Below, piece after piece: positions 32,092 to 42,622 of a stretch of DNA of 64,000 nt. The position numbers and the translations under genes were made by a program. Every line of letters begins with the position of its first letter. The first letter of the stretch is position 1. Source of the DNA: Rhyacophila brunnea (lineage: Eukaryota; Arthropoda; Insecta; Trichoptera; Rhyacophilidae); NCBI GenBank assembly GCA_022495005.1, contig JAGYXB010000797.1:992001-1056000 (forward strand), given 5' to 3'. A model generated the notes under the pieces. That model searched no databases and was not told the DNA's origin. It was given only the letters and a program-made list of their open reading frames with translations.

Positions 32092-34213
32092 TCTCTATAT
32101 ATATAAAAATCTCGTGTCACGATGTTTGTGGTCGAACTCCTCCGAAATGGCTCGACCGATTTTTATGATTTTTTTTATGTATATTTGTTAGGTATGAGAA
32201 TAGGTCAACAAGTATATTTCATACCGCTAGGTGATTAGGGTATCTCTATCCAGAAAAATTTTCTTTTATTTTTTTGACAATTTTTTTTTGTATTTTTTAT
32301 TATTTGGCATAAAAAAATACCTATAACCCCAAATTTTAACCCTCCTACCCCCACCCTCCCATTTTTTAATCGCGATTTTATTATTTTTGTATGAACAAAT
32401 TTAACAGTCGTTCGTATTTCAAACAGAAGGAAATTATTTATGTTGTTGAATGACAGATGGCGCTACGTCCGAGAAGAATTCAAGAGAAGCGTCGCGTCAT
32501 TTTGACATTTCATTCGGCAAATCACAACGCAGTGCGTGCAAAATTTTGTACGATTTATTTAATTTATCTATTTTTATGTGCGTGTATTACAGTGCACAAT
32601 GCCAGCAAGACGCAAGGGGAGCCATTTGGGCCGTCGAACGAACAAAGCAACAAACATGCAAAATAGTAGAGCATAAAAAACAGACGAACAAATCCAACAA
32701 GATAACAAAAACGTGCGTGTAAGCATGTCGCAATTGCGTGCATCTCAATCACAAGAGGCACGAGCTGAACGAAATCAACAACGCCAATTGGAACGGAGCC
32801 AAACGCGCCGGTTTGTAGTTAACACACGCAGAGATGACCAAATGACCGACAACGCCAACAAGTACATCGAAAATTTACATCCGCTTCGTTCCTTCGTCTC
32901 GCATTCGAGTACGAGCCAGATATTGAATATTCCGCTCATCCGAAAATGCTGATTGGTGCTATGGACAAAGAATATCCCCATTGTCATGCGCTCAAATTCA
33001 AACACGAGTCAGCCGGGATGTGTTGCGCATCAGGAAAAGTGCAACTACCAGAAATTGGGATACCACCAGAACCATTGAACGGCTTGCTCATCGGCACGGT
33101 TTCAGATTCAAACCTGTTCCTGAAGTCCATTCGCACATTCAATTCATGCTTCCAAATGACTTCGTCCGGAGCAATAGAAATAGTTCACAATACTGCGGCA
33201 AATGGTCAACAATTCTATTCTACATTCAAAATCAAAGGCCAAGTATACCACAAAGTAGGCTCATTGCTGCCAATGCCAAACGAACCACATACATTTTTAC
33301 AAATCTACTTCATGGGTGCAGCGGTGAGGACATCAATCATGTGGATGCACGTTGCGGCTACAATAGCCTCAATTCGCCTAATACCAGGCGCATCGTTGGC
33401 GAACTGGACGCCCTGTTGAATGAGCACAATGAATTATTGAAATTCTTCAAAGCACACATGCACGAATTGCAAAGTGACAATCACGCTATTGTCATCAATC
33501 CTGATAAAACACCAGCTGGAGAGCACATACGTCGATTCAATGCGACTGTTGACGACATTGCTGGAATCATGGTTGGCGACCGCACATCGACGCGAGAAAT
33601 CGTGATTCGAAGAAGAAACAATAATCTGGAGTTCATCGCTGACACACACCGTTCATACGACGCTCTCCAATATCCGCTAATTTTCTGGAAGGAATAAGAC
33701 GGATATTGCATAAACATTAAACAACGAGATCATGTCACAGGTAATTCATTCATTATGAACATCATTACTCATTTTGAATTGAAAATGAATGGTTGATGTT
33801 TTTTTGTTTTCATCGGCGGTCATCGTCTACAGCGCTCTATTCCTCTTTCTGTCATAGATCCCATCCCCACACACTTACGATACATTCGTTATTTTTTTAT
33901 TTAACAACCAAAATATTCACTAGAAACAGCGCTCGAAATGGAAAAATTTACGAACCGGAGCGCTCGACAGTTTTCTGAAGATTTTTACATAGTAAAGTTA
34001 TCAAAGTTTATGTGTTTTTTCATAAAAATAAGTGTTAGATTTTCTATTATATGGCCTATCCAGCTCAGACGGTCAAATTATCTATTCCACGAGACGGAGC
34101 GAAAATTTTACCGATTTCACGAATAGGAACGGCGCTCTGGTGCGTTCCGGTTCATTTCGAGCCCTGACTAGAAATAATTTATATGGCAGAACAACGTTTG
34201 CCGGGTCAGCTAG
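32092..34213 (+). mobile_element. Helitron with precise termini
   Basis: Starts TCTCTATATATATAAAAATC and ends GCCGGGTCAGCTAG, the standard TC...CTAG ends of insect Helitrons. It sits exactly between A (32091) and T (34214) of the host. Copy A has the uninterrupted ACATAAATAATTG at about 12321. No target duplication, as expected. The interior carries only the N-terminal part of a Helitron protein, so the copy is non-autonomous. Confidence 0.95.
32599..33697 (+). pseudogene. Helitron Rep/helicase N-terminal remnant
   Basis: Begins MPARRKGSHLGRRTNKA, then a shifted frame with the basic SQLRASQSQEARAERNQQ region. The Helitron-like N-terminal domain follows: RTFNSCFQMTSSGA, HKVGSLLPMPNEPHTFLQIY (about 33230-33310), a further frameshift near 33320, then LNEHNELLKFFK, NPDKTPAGEHIRRFNA, THRSYDALQYPLIFWKE and a stop. 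No HUH nuclease or helicase motifs remain. At least two frameshifts plus the truncation make it nonfunctional. Confidence 0.88.
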
Positions 34214-34214
34214 T

Positions 34215-34754
34215 AATTGTATATAATTCAAAATAAAGCAATGAAACAAGTTTGTCAATGCCAATAAATTATTTTTTATCTTCAAAAATGTGAACATTGT
34301 GTGAGAAATTGAACACATTTCACTTGAAATTTTCAGCATTTATTAAAATTCAAAAAAACTACACATAAGTACAGACATACTTATTTTATATTTAAAAAAC
34401 ATCGATTTCACTTAACAAACCTAAAACATATGTCAGTTTAAATCTACATAATAATAATATATTACCTAATTTAGTCTCTAGCTGGAAAAAAGGCAACATT
34501 TAATTAGGTAGTTAAAAATATTATAATGACTAGTTAGGCTTATACTTTGAAACAAATTAAATGTTTATAATATATAATTGATTATATTTGTCATCATCGA
34601 TAACACAACACTCATTTTTCACTCAGGGTCTGCTGACTATATTATTGTTTATAAGTCTCCAGGACAGAAAAACATTACGTTGCACTATGATCTAAAATGT
34701 TGACGATGATGAAAGGACTGGATACTCAGAGAAGAAATAGAAATAACATTAACA
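34215..34754. other. Noncoding 3' flank of LRR gene B
   Basis: Matches copy A from 12333 to 12915 with scattered small differences. No gene seen. Confidence 0.6.
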
Positions 34755-34812
34755 TCAGTAGAGTGGCAGCGCAGGATGGATCTCTTCTTCTTCTTCAAAA
34801 GCCTCTCCATCT
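34755..34812 (-). CDS. LRR gene B, putative last exon (acidic tail)
   Basis: Equivalent of 12916-12973: after the donor GG|GTAAGT of the LRR exon (exon end 35593), the second of two AG acceptors gives DGEAFEEEEEIHPALPLY and a stop. The only change from copy A in this tail is S to P. As in A, use of the first acceptor would end the protein after GKRWRGF. Confidence 0.45.
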
Positions 34813-35592
34813 CTTCCTATAAAAGAAAGAATAAGGATCAGTAATTAAAATAAACAGAAAACTATCATCATATTATGATCATATTATAACATCATAATTT
34901 TGAAAACACTCATGAACATCTTTTTCGAAAAAAGGAAGAAACCCGGCAGGAATCAAACCTACTTATCTTGGGTTTCGCTTCCTGTAAATTATTACTATAC
35001 TACGAATGCCATGCTTAATTGCGAGAAACTTAAACTATTGGCCATAAGCACTCTCTAAATTGAGTTATGGTAGAGTTTGATTTTCTCTATTGGCTATATT
35101 TTCTCATAAGTGTTTTCAAAATTATGTATGTTCAATAATTATAATGGTTCATTCTTAAATGTTGTATATTATTCGTTGAATAAAAGAAACAGTTAAATAA
35201 ATCGGCAGATAAAATTAATTAATATGTAAACTACAATTTACATTGCTTCCATGTCTGCAAAAATAAAATAAATTTGAATTGTGAAATCGACTATAACAAC
35301 CGAACAATTATTAGGGTTACCAAATGGTATCCAAAAAAGGACATGTCCTCTCTTCGACTTAAAAATGATGTCCATGTATTCCTACTTTAATAGATAATTT
35401 AAGTTTATTTCATATCTGTATCAATCTACTATCGATAATGTTCTCCATTTTAAGTAATTTGTCCTCTATTCAATTTTTTCAACTGGTAACTCTACGCACC
35501 ATAAACAGCCTGACTTATGCTTCAGCCTTCAAGTCTGGATTGTTAAAAGTTTAGCATAAAAGAAGTTATTTATCACATTCAATATGACTTAC

Positions 35593-36248
35593 CCGCAAGC
35601 TGAATCGCCCAGTTGAATATTCCAAAAAACGTATGCGACGATAGGTAGAGGCGATCTTTCGCATTGTAAACCTTCCACCATGATACAAACAGGAGTTTTG
35701 CCATCAGTAAAATTATTTCCAACGTACGTGGCGCCTGATCGTTCTACTCCGGTGACTATTTCTTTAAAGCAGCCGCACCTCCAGGGATTATTCCGGAGAT
35801 CCACATTGAGATTTGGTAGATTTACTTCGAAGGTGTCTAGCGGCAACCAACTTAGTAAATTGCATCTCAATGAGAGATGCTGGATAAAGGGATACTGGAA
35901 AATTTCTGTTGGTACTTTATCAATATTGTTGAAGGATAGATCGAGGTCGATAAGAGATCTCACTGAAGTAAGGGTGACAATGTCTCTGCTGCTTAATAGA
36001 TTATGAGACAAATTCAAATATCTAAGATTATTTTCATGTGGTAATGAGGGTGAGATAGTGCGCAATGAGTTTTCGGAAAGGTCTACAACTCTCAATGCTA
36101 TCAATCCATAGAATATCGTATCCGGTAATGAGACGATATTGTTATTTGATAAATACAGACAATGCAATTCTTTTAGCGATAAGAATATGTCAGCAGGTAA
36201 TGATGACAGTCGGTTGTGTGATAGATCTAGAAACATTAAAGCTGTGTT
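35593..36248 (-). CDS. LRR protein B, C-terminal half (LRRs plus LRRCT cap)
   Basis: Continues in frame after the TAA at 36249-36251. It starts NTALMFLDLSHNRLSSL, then about five more LRRs (LHCLYLSNNNIVSL, ALRVVDLSENSLRTI, LRYLNLSHNLLS, LIDLDLSFNNIDKV, IQHLSLRCNLLSWL) and an LRRCT cap with NPWRCGCF, TPVCIM and LQCERS. All cap cysteines match copy A. The frame is clean to the donor GG|GTAAGT. An ATG lies four codons after the aligned NTA, so an independent shorter product is conceivable. Substitutions relative to A are concentrated beside the LxL strands and nearly absent from the cap. Confidence 0.75.
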
Positions 36249-37094
36249 TTAAAAAAAAATGTTATACGGTAACGATTCAAACATGTTGTGAGATGCATCG
36301 AGATGTCTCAAAATTATATTCATTTCGAAAGTAGTGTCTAATAAATGTGTTATGAAGTTTTTGGAAATATCGATTTCCTCAACTCGAACCGCACATGATA
36401 ATAATCTTTCCGGAATGATTGCAATATTGTTATGAGACATGTCCAAATTAAGAGTTTTATTGCAGATTGCACACTGTTGTATGTCACCGGATTCAGCAAC
36501 TAGAGACAAATTGTTGTTTCTAGAGACTATCAATGATTCGACACAGGGAATACTATCAACGGAAACAGCAACGTTATTGGATATCTCTAATTCGGCCAGA
36601 AAACCCACATTTTTAAATATATCAGATTTTGTATTGATAGATAAAAGGTTCTGAGATAGGTGAAGGAAAATGTTGTTTCTATTCGGATGGGATTCAAGCC
36701 ATGCGTGAGAATCGAACGACGTTAGCATATTTCCTGTTAAAGAAAGAATTGATAAAGTGGGCATACTATCAATCGAAGGTGAAAAATCACGCAGGAAATT
36801 ATCCTCCATATGCAAATACATTAGGTTTGGCAAAGATATGAAAATACTGTAGTCAATATCGTATAATCTACATTCACTAGATGTAAGATATTTGACCGAC
36901 CCAACATTAGTAATATTTGAAAGACTGTTGGCATCAAACATGTTATATCCGTCGGTTTTTGTCGTTCTACAGATCACCCATAAATTTTCTACATAATGTT
37001 TACAACCAATTTCACCACCAAACAACGACTTTATTTCACTTGAAAATATCATCGCGATAATGAGCACAGAAATTACTGAACTGAAATGAAACAT
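36249..37094 (-). CDS. Secreted leucine-rich-repeat protein B, N-terminal half
   Basis: 281 codons starting MFHFSSVISVLIIAMIFSS (signal peptide), an N-cap with CKHY and VICRTT cysteines, then LRRs such as LMYLHMEDNFLRDF, LSILSLTGNMLTSF, LNLDMSHNNIAII, VEEIDISKNFITHL and LRHLDASHNMFESL, ending PYNIFF and TAA exactly as in copy A. Long blocks are identical to A (ESHPNRNN, KSDIFKNVGF, NNLSLVAESG, IQQCAICNKT, DISKNFITHL), while strand positions differ sharply, for example CLDMSH against YLHMED. The N-cap loop between the first two cysteines is also replaced. Probable extracellular protein; the in-frame stop leaves open a truncated, readthrough or pseudogene state. Confidence 0.8.
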   Translation of the reverse strand: MFHFSSVISVLIIAMIFSSEIKSLFGGEIGCKHYVENLWVICRTTKTDGYNMFDANSLSNITNVGSVKYLTSSECRLYDIDYSIFISLPNLMYLHMEDNFLRDFSPSIDSMPTLSILSLTGNMLTSFDSHAWLESHPNRNNIFLHLSQNLLSINTKSDIFKNVGFLAELEISNNVAVSVDSIPCVESLIVSRNNNLSLVAESGDIQQCAICNKTLNLDMSHNNIAIIPERLLSCAVRVEEIDISKNFITHLLDTTFEMNIILRHLDASHNMFESLPYNIFF

Positions 37095-37179
37095 GGTTAT
37101 AATGTTTTAAATTGACTCGTTCAAGCAGTGGAGTATTAAAGAAAACGGTGTTGCTATTTGAATGTAACGTGAACCACTG

Positions 37180-37250
37180 ATAAACTTTTCTTATCCGTTA
37201 TTTTTTCGTTTATATCAATTATTATAAAAAACGATAATGAATTAACCCAT
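37180..37250 (-). promoter_or_regulatory. Candidate upstream region of LRR gene B with GATA motifs
   Basis: Keeps the CTGATAAA, CTTATCC and ACGATAAT motifs and the TATAATAA of copy A at the same spacing. Noncoding differences from A in this stretch are few (about 5%). Confidence 0.25.
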
Positions 37251-37813
37251 TGGGTTCTGGTGCTCTTTAAAAAAATCTTCAATAAATAAGACCATTATTT
37301 ATTTGAATATGAAAAAAATATTTTTATCTACAATTAATAGTTTATAATATATTATTGTGTTGCCATCGGTGGTTCCGTGAGAACGTGCAGAATCCATGAC
37401 ATACCAATTGCTTTCAAATAATGTTATTCACTTATTTATTTATTTAATTATTGCTTAGTACAATAATTGTGTTTATATACATTTTTCTCTCAATCCAATT
37501 TCTACTTAATAAGCACCTTGTTTTCCTCAGCAAAATTTATTAAATGTTTATTATATTTAAAATGTATTTTCTCATCAAGTGCATGTGATACTTAGGTAAG
37601 CATTTTTCCATCATGACGGGTTCAATAAAAACCTATTGCGAATGAACAAAAATCAGTCTCTGCGTAATAACGGACCCGTAAATTCTCGCGGAACCTACTC
37701 ACTCGATATATTCATAATAAATAAATTTCAATTTGAATTCGAAAAACTCACTCCATTTTGTATCCTGCTAGAGAATACTATATATCGTATACAATACGGT
37801 CATCTCTATAATA

Positions 37814-38048
37814 GGCCATCCATGGACAGCAACCGTATGCGGTTTCGAACCGTGTGCCATACTAAGCAGCTTATCTTTTCTATTCATGGAAATATATTTT
37901 CACAAAGTATATTATAAGCATCCGATCGTATCCGTTTATACCATTCACTTACACAAATTTAGTGAAAATATATTTTCATGAACAAAAATCATAAGTTTAG
38001 TATGACACACGGATCTAAACCGCATACGGTTTCAGTCCATGGATAGCC
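37814..38048. mobile_element. Foldback MITE (copy B)
   Basis: Same element as 16203-16438: GGCCATCCATGGACAGCAAC at the left, TCCATGGATAGCC at the right (one base changed in the terminal repeat). Present at the matching place in both duplication copies. Confidence 0.83.
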
Positions 38049-38049
38049 T

Positions 38050-39300
38050 CTAGAACTGAGATGAAAAATACTCGTTGTTCGTGGAGCATTGCAGACAATA
38101 ATGTTCCAATTTTATTAGATCCTAACCTAACCTAAAACTTTGTCGAACGTGGCTATGTCCAAAAATGAACTCAACACAATTAAATATGTACATAATTTTG
38201 TTCCAGCTAATCCACTGATTAAAGAAATAATACGGGTTCTGTTTTATAAATAAATAGTTCTTTATTATTCTTGTGTTTTAATAAAGTTTGCGATTTTTTA
38301 CTGCCCGTTCCTATTGACCCCGATTTGCTGGTGAATAGGAACAGACCATAATTTTGATAATTTTCGATGGCGAGTGAATATTGAGTGTTCCTATTCACCA
38401 AACCACACTGCTGAATCACGAATGCGAATTTAGCTTTTCAGTCATTCAGAATAGGGCTTCAACTGATGTTGAAATCTGAAAACGTCCTTATTCACACCGC
38501 TTTACGGTACTATACGACCCAAAGAGGTTGGACGGTCTTTAAAATACGATCATATATTTCCGATAGAATATTTAACGGCGAAGTGTGATACGGCGAACTG
38601 TATACGTACACATTTCCGGACACTACATACGTCAATTGGCATTTGTTGTCTAAGATAAACGTAGTTGTTGATTCTATTTGAGTGCCAGTAATGAGGATTG
38701 CATTTCTTTCGGCAAAGCAGTTTATCGCTACTTTTGTTTATGAGACATTTCGTCACCTTACTATTAAAACCTCGTCAGTCTGTGTGAGAAAAATGTTGAG
38801 GGGAAGGAAAAACGTAAGAAAAACAATATTTTAAACACCTCTCTAATCTATGAATCTGCTAACACTGGTTGTGAAATACGAGGTTTTAATTCCATGTGTG
38901 AAACCACGAGACCTACGAGTTTTTAAAATTAGTCAATCGATGGACAGCATGCTAGTTAGAGAACCGAGGTTTTGATATGATTTAATTTTTTTTTTAGTTT
39001 TGTCAAACTTCATTTTTCCATAATATCGGACTGACGAGGTCTTAATAGTAAGGTGACGATTTATCTTTCAACTTGCTTTATCTATATTTGTTGTGTAATA
39101 TTATAAATATTTGAACGTAATTATTTTAATAATCTGATAATAATTATTGTTGTTTTTCAATCGAATTTCTTATTTTAATTTCCAGGAAAGTAGATAACTG
39201 ACCTGATAACCCTGATAAATAGATAAGTACCATTGCAATGAAAAATATATTTTTTGTTATAAATATATATTAGACTTTAATATTAAAAAAATAAACCGTC
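38050..39300. other. Noncoding stretch, includes about 375 bp absent from copy A
   Basis: 38480-38860 has no partner in copy A at 17240. Part of it (GACCCAAAGAGGTTGGACGG) recurs inverted at 46255-46285. Short CCTAACCTAACCTAA tract at 38122. No gene. Confidence 0.5.
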
Positions 39301-39477
39301 TTAAATCACTTGTTATATTTTCGGCAACGGAAATCCTTATCAGCGGGCCTCGACCTTCACGTGGTCCAATGGAAGCTGTATATCAGTAATAAGACTCAGA
39401 TGGATGAGTTAATCTTGAGTGATGTTTATTTGTCATGTATCAAAATACATTTACACGGTGTAAAGTTGAAGGTGTGG

Positions 39478-40102
39478 TTGAAGTACGGCCTTATGGTGGA
39501 GAGAGTCCAAAAGAATTTTTTGAGACTCCTTTACTTTCGGCTGTATGGATATTATCCGTGGCTCTATCCGTCTGATTTTCTCTTGGGGATGCTTACATAC
39601 TGTAGCTTAAAATGTAGAAGGTATCTTTAAACGCTGAATATTTTTTTCAGAATTATACGCGGCGTAAATGTGAACTCTGCCATTCTTGGTGGTGTTGGCT
39701 TATGTGTCTCTGATAATTACCTTAGGAATCGAGGGCATCCGTCGTTTGTTCTCCTACGGTGCAGAACTAACCTGCCATTAGGGATGCTAATTGGGAGGGC
39801 AATAACCATGTTTAATGAAATCGCTTCGGATATTGATTTATTCCACTTACGTGAAGGGAATTTAGGTGGACGTTGTTTTTATAAGTTTTTAAGATAGGGT
39901 CTATCAAAGTCCACTCTGTGTGCTTCCATCTACTTTTACTTTGTTATTTTATTTTATTTCTTATTTTATTTACTCACACTACTCGGTATTTTTATTTTTT
40001 AAATTATCACACTTATTTTATGTCATGTCGTGAACGCTTTGAATTTATAATTTGTTGTGTTCATTATATGTAAAATAAATAAATTTGATTTGATTTGATT
40101 TG
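39478..40102 (+). pseudogene. Jockey/CR1-like LINE 3' fragment
   Basis: Encodes YGLMVERVQKNFLRLLYFRL, then in another frame IIRGVNVNSAILG, VSDNYLRNRGHPSFVL and RCRTNLP, the usual C-terminal region of jockey-like RT proteins. The 3' UTR has ATGTCATGTCGTGAACG and ends in an (ATTTG)n tail. It is 5' truncated with stops. The same family occurs at 45099-45727 and, minus strand, 54480-54990. Confidence 0.85.
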
Positions 40103-40943
40103 TAAAAATAAAGGGGAAAAACTTAAGAGTGTTCGATCCGCAGTGAAACAACTCAGAGAGTAGAACTGAGTTAAGTTTGAACAAGTTGAATGGTCCGAAT
40201 TGAATGATATTAGAATCATTTACAATACCACACATATGAAATAGTAAGTAAGTAATATTAGTGACGCTTAGTTCTTGTTCAAGGGTTTATATGTGTGTAG
40301 TAACACAGCCAGATAGGGTGGGTAAATTAGGGTTGATCAATAATATAATATTGAGTAGTTACATTGCAATAGTCAAAGTCACACCGATCGAATATTCTTA
40401 ACAATGGTACATAATTAGTAACTTATGGTGTCAATGAATTAAACAAAAGACAATTTATTGTCACTGGGGAGATATCATAGGGAGGGGAGTTATGGATACA
40501 TAACACACTTGACCTCGGAGGTCGGTTAACACTCCCGTTACTGCAATTTCATCTAAGGTTACATAACCTATTAAACTGCAGATATTTCAGTTAATATACA
40601 CTTCGCCATTTTCATATTTCGGATAAAATCGTTAAAATTACATCTAATTAAAATGTTATTATTTTCAAAATCAATAGAATTATCCAGTGAATACATATTA
40701 TTATAATTGATAGATATTCGTAAGGTTTAATTTAGCTGTTATAAATTACAAATGCACTCATTACGGACAAAAGAGTTAGATTTAAAAGTATACGATACAA
40801 AGAGATATGAAAATAAGATATAGATAGTATTATGAATAATTGTTGACTGTAAGAATGCATATATGAAACTCGTTAATCGTATCTATAATAATTAAGTTTA
40901 AATGCCTTTTTAACGTTTTCTAGTTAAAATAAATAGAAAATAA
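40103..40943. other. Noncoding stretch of copy B
   Basis: No gene. 40103-40645 is absent from copy A, where the RTE fragment replaces it. From 40648 it matches 18413 onward, including the empty site of the copy A long-TIR element near 40857. Confidence 0.55.
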
Positions 40944-41381
40944 TAACAAGATAAAAAGAACTTTTTATATACAACGTTTTTGAATTGTCTGTTGAATCAT
41001 ATAAACTTGACTTGACTAGCCTAAGCGATCAAAGAAAATTGTACTTGATAGAAATACTTAATAAAAATACTTAAATGTCATTTTGACACTTCATATTGAT
41101 TTCCATAGTAACGCACGTATATATTAATAATTCAGTTGCTAGGACCCACTTAGCAACCAATAATAGTTTTAATTTTTACTGATTTCTTCCGAAATAACTT
41201 TTCATACAAAACAAAATTAACTGAAAATGAAATTAATTCTACTTTTAAAAGAATGCATTGGCATCGTGTTCTGATATATTATAAAAGTTTCAAATGCCTA
41301 GCTAGTCGGGAAGTTAGTTAAAAATCGATTGCAAGATTTGTACCGGACAAATGGGAATACGAGCTAAGAAAAACGTTGTAA
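40944..41381 (+). mobile_element. MITE family E, copy 1
   Basis: About 430 bp, starting ACAAGATAAAAAGAACTTTT and ending AAAACGTTGTAA; internal landmarks GACTTGACTAG, TTGCTAGGACCC and CTAGCTAGTCGGGAAGTT. Copy A lacks it (AAATAATGATGAC at about 19550), and the flanks suggest a TAATA duplication. Copies 2 (41935, inverted) and 3 (50865) lie in this window. Confidence 0.88.
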
Positions 41382-41934
41382 TAATGATGATAAAACCTTA
41401 ATAGACTTATTTATGTAGCGAAAACAGGCATTTTTTACCTTTTATCTACTGTAATATTGTAAATATGTATGGTAACTCAAGGTGAGATCACCACAACGGA
41501 CGAAATTTATAAATATCGTAAAGAGAGACTAATGTCGCCGAAACGAGAGATAAGTTATCTTGTTATCAGTATTGCCATCTGTCATTCACAAAAATATGCT
41601 AGATAGGGCAAGAAAGTAAGCTAGATGGCAAAATAAAATGCTAGATTTAAAAAAATTGAAGAACTATAAGTATTGAATTTCAATAAAAATTTTCACAACA
41701 ATTATTACAAGCGTCGTATTTACAAAAATAATGTAGTATTATATGTGGCGGTCAACGGTTCCGTGGGAACCAAGCAGTGTCAGCAAAATCCTGACGAGAA
41801 TGCAATAAATCGCTAAAAATACGTAGAATACTACTGAAAAATACACAAAATACACTGCCCTCAATCTTAAGGATTGCAATACAGGTATTTCAAATATTGA
41901 TATTTTCGGTATTATGAAAGCGTAAATGTTATGT

Positions 41935-42380
41935 TTACAACGTTTTTATTAGCTTGTATTCTTGTTTGTCCTGTGGTTGTTTGTCCAGTCGATCTTGCAA
42001 TCGATTTTTACAGACTACTTCCTGACTAGCTAGACATTTGAAACTTTTAAAATATATCAGAACACGATGCCAATGCATTTTTTAAATACTTTTAGCCATT
42101 TTTATGTAGAATTGAATTCATTTTCAGTTAATTCTGTTTTGTATGAAAAGTTATTTCGACACCATTATTGGTTGCTAGGGGTCTGGTGTCCTAGCAACTA
42201 AATTATTAATATATACGTGCGTTACTATGGAAATCAATATGACATGTCAAAATGACATTTCAGTATTATTTCTATCAAGTACATTTTTTTTGATCGTTTA
42301 AGGTAGTCAAGTCAAGTTTATATGATTCAACAGAAAATTAAAAACGTTTTATATAAAAAGTTCCTTTTATATTTTTGTAA
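41935..42380 (-). mobile_element. MITE family E, copy 2 (inverted)
   Basis: Reverse-complement of the 40944 element over its whole length, from TTACAACGTTTTTATTAGC to AAAAGTTCCTTTTAT...TTGTAA. Together with copy 1 it forms a 430-bp-arm inverted repeat with a roughly 550-bp loop. Confidence 0.88.
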
Positions 42381-42622
42381 TTATTATATAATAATTACAC
42401 TAACAAGTGAATAAAAAAAAGTATTCGTTGATAAAATATATTAAATAATAATGTACTACACTTTTGGTTGTTTTTGTTCAATATAAACACTTTTATGAAA
42501 TATAAACATTTATAAAAAAATGTGTTTCTTTTCCCCCTGACGAATGGGATAATGCAACAAATATTTTTCTTAGAGTTTGAGTTTTGTCGCATTACTATTG
42601 TACCTACTTTTTATACCTAGGC

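Larger units (their letters stand above)
31240..41735. repeat. Segmental duplication, copy B
   Basis: Direct-orientation partner of 10800-26540. It contains the second LRR gene and its noncoding surroundings, plus copy-specific insertions: a Helitron (32092-34213), about 375 bp at 38480-38860 and a MITE (40944-41381). It lacks the telomeric/hAT island, the long-TIR element and the family B SINE of copy A. Confidence 0.92.
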
